Positions 19,783 to 21,152 of a stretch of 21,152 nt of DNA are shown in pieces. Source of the stretch: a virus; IMG/VR virus record IMGVR_UViG_3300030104_002016, positions 1 through 21,152 of that record; one strand, written 5' to 3'. The notes beneath the pieces are model-generated. The model saw only the letters and a list, made by a program, of their open reading frames with translations. It made no database searches and was not told the origin of the DNA. Position numbers and translations under genes: made by a program. How positions within the stretch are numbered: the stretch's first letter is position 1; every line of letters begins with the position of its first letter.

Positions 19783-21138
19783 TTAGCTAAGTGCGTCTTT
19801 AATCGCTGCAAAGCTTTGAGCATGAGCCACAGCTACATCCATCGTTGTTACTGCGCGGATGGAAGTTAATAGCTTGATGAAGTCGTCTTCAGTCTCACTA
19901 ATAGAAACCTCTATACCTGCGCCCCACATCCCAACATAGATGTCAGAGAAGTTACCGAAAATAATAGGAGTACAAGTTGAAGCAGAACCCTTAGTTAGGT
20001 TTGTTGGTAATAGGTTGTTTTCTCTTATTGAGTACCCATTAATTGAACCCGGTGTGCTACCTCTGCTGATGTCCTGAAGGTTGCTATTCCATAGGTAGGC
20101 GCCGTCAGTAGTTGTTGAACCACCTGCGCGAGCCTTCTTAAGTTGGTTAATAATTTTGCTGTGAGCAATGTAACCAAGAGACCCAGTTAAAGCGTTGTCT
20201 TCAGATAAAGCACCTTCTAGATCGATTAAATTGTTCAAACTAACCGACCCTCCATTAGTTCCTAGAGCAATATTTCCGATTCCAGTGGTATTCAAAACGC
20301 CTTCGGGCTGGCCGCCTGAACCCGATCCGTTCAGAATCGCGAGATCCCTAGCCTGATCGATTTTAGTGATCAAGTTGCGTCTAGAAAGCTCTTCAATTGC
20401 TGGTAATGCTTGCTGTTCAGTTTGCATTGACCACTTTGAATATGCCGCTACTCGTTTTGGAGTCAAACTCACATTTGAGAATGTGCTCTCACTCTGAGTA
20501 ATTGCGGTTGTCTCTGTGGAAAGCCAATAAGCAGTAGCGTCTGTGTCTCTTTTAGGAATACTTACGTCACCGACTAGGCCCGGCAAGACAGTAACGCCCA
20601 TAGCCATTACAGAACTAGTTGCCTGCAATGTTTCTATAAAACGCTCTGGTAGATAATCCACCCCAACTAGCGCTCCTCCTGTTCCACTTGCTCCAGTGTT
20701 GTAGGTAGCTCTTAAGTTTTTGGGTGCTAATGCGCCGTAAGGAATGAAAACAGATCTTTCTGATGTTCTTTGAACACCGCCTCTCTTTAATACTTCCTCA
20801 CTAACTTCTGATGCTGCACCGGCTCCTCTTGAATGATCCTTGCCATAAAGAAGGTATGACATTGAATCTTCAATGCCTCTATAACCGATGTCATTAGTTT
20901 CATTTGAATCGATTTGCTCGACTGTTTCAACTGGCTTCGCTTGAAGCTTGTCTAATGCGATCTTTCTTGTTTCGCCTATAGAAGTACCATCACTAATAAG
21001 AGTCTCTTTCAACTCATTACCTAGTTGATGCCTTTCGCATAACACAGAAATTTCTCTAATGCGATTGCGCTCATCTGAAGCAGCTTTTTTAGAAGCTTCA
21101 TCACGCACCACCGTCAAGTCAGGGGTGTTTTCAGTCAT
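19783..21138 (-). CDS. Major capsid protein, HK97 fold, 451 aa (5' end may lie outside the window)
   Basis: The N-terminal 65 residues (SDERNRIREISVLCERHQLG, LKETLISDGTSIGETRKIAL) look like the helical scaffold/delta region or the linker that follows a ClpP-type protease in protease-capsid fusions. From about residue 130 the HK97 capsid core follows: SVFIPYGALAPKN, GGALVGVDYLPERFIETLQA, VSIPKRDTDATAYWLSTE, LTPKRVAAYSKWSMQ, then ARDLAILNGSGSGGQPEGVL (263-282) and MWGAGIEVSISE near the end. This is the standard Phage_capsid family. ATG 21138 has no good Shine-Dalgarno sequence and the frame stays open to the window edge (EKTE before M). The real start, or a fused protease, could therefore lie upstream. 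Mature capsid protein probably loses about the first 100 residues. Confidence 0.92.
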   Translation of the reverse strand: MTENTPDLTVVRDEASKKAASDERNRIREISVLCERHQLGNELKETLISDGTSIGETRKIALDKLQAKPVETVEQIDSNETNDIGYRGIEDSMSYLLYGKDHSRGAGAASEVSEEVLKRGGVQRTSERSVFIPYGALAPKNLRATYNTGASGTGGALVGVDYLPERFIETLQATSSVMAMGVTVLPGLVGDVSIPKRDTDATAYWLSTETTAITQSESTFSNVSLTPKRVAAYSKWSMQTEQQALPAIEELSRRNLITKIDQARDLAILNGSGSGGQPEGVLNTTGIGNIALGTNGGSVSLNNLIDLEGALSEDNALTGSLGYIAHSKIINQLKKARAGGSTTTDGAYLWNSNLQDISRGSTPGSINGYSIRENNLLPTNLTKGSASTCTPIIFGNFSDIYVGMWGAGIEVSISETEDDFIKLLTSIRAVTTMDVAVAHAQSFAAIKDALS

Positions 21139-21152
21139 TTCAGTTTTTTCTG

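Overview
The window reads as part of the genome of a low-GC, lambda-type siphovirus, most likely one infecting marine picocyanobacteria (Prochlorococcus/Synechococcus). The siphovirus call rests on a full lambda-order head-tail module on the minus strand. The marine cyanophage call is softer. It rests on two S74 (endosialidase-chaperone) fibres of a type common in marine phages, and on a block of signal-peptide and membrane-anchored small proteins (2637-5994) that resemble, from memory, conserved hypothetical proteins of T4-like cyanomyoviruses. No integrase, tRNA, rRNA, IS element or CRISPR array was seen.

Right to left on the minus strand (21138 to 5987) lie: an HK97-type major capsid protein; an intrinsic terminator; a small head protein; an FII-like connector; a gpU-like tail terminator; the tail tube; the G/GT tail chaperone pair with an A_AAA_AAC -1 slippery heptamer; a short tape measure; gpM; gpL; a JAB-only gpK; gpI; the central tip protein gpJ; an S74 fibre; a 114-aa beta-rich protein; and a 906-aa collagen-like S74 fibre. 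Most junctions overlap by 1-4 nt (TAATG, TGATG, ATGA), so this is one translationally coupled late operon.

Beyond the fibres, the operon continues into four small genes on the minus strand (5994 to 4185), most with membrane segments. These converge on a plus-strand operon (2233-4258) coding for a probable holin-like membrane protein and three secreted proteins. The two operons overlap tail to tail by 74 nt.

The left 2.2 kb holds very small genes, two of only 59 codons, separated by three plus-strand terminators and one minus-strand terminator. It has two near-consensus sigma70 promoters; one overlaps a perfect GTTGAC-N4-GTCAAC dyad. At the extreme left is the decayed C-terminus of a DNA cytosine methyltransferase.

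The least conventional signal is a degenerate 17-nt motif, TTACTATGCARRCGTAT, found in most intergenic gaps across the window, often just upstream of a start codon. It may be a phage-wide regulatory or promoter element. All functional assignments come from reading motifs and gene order; no database search was run.
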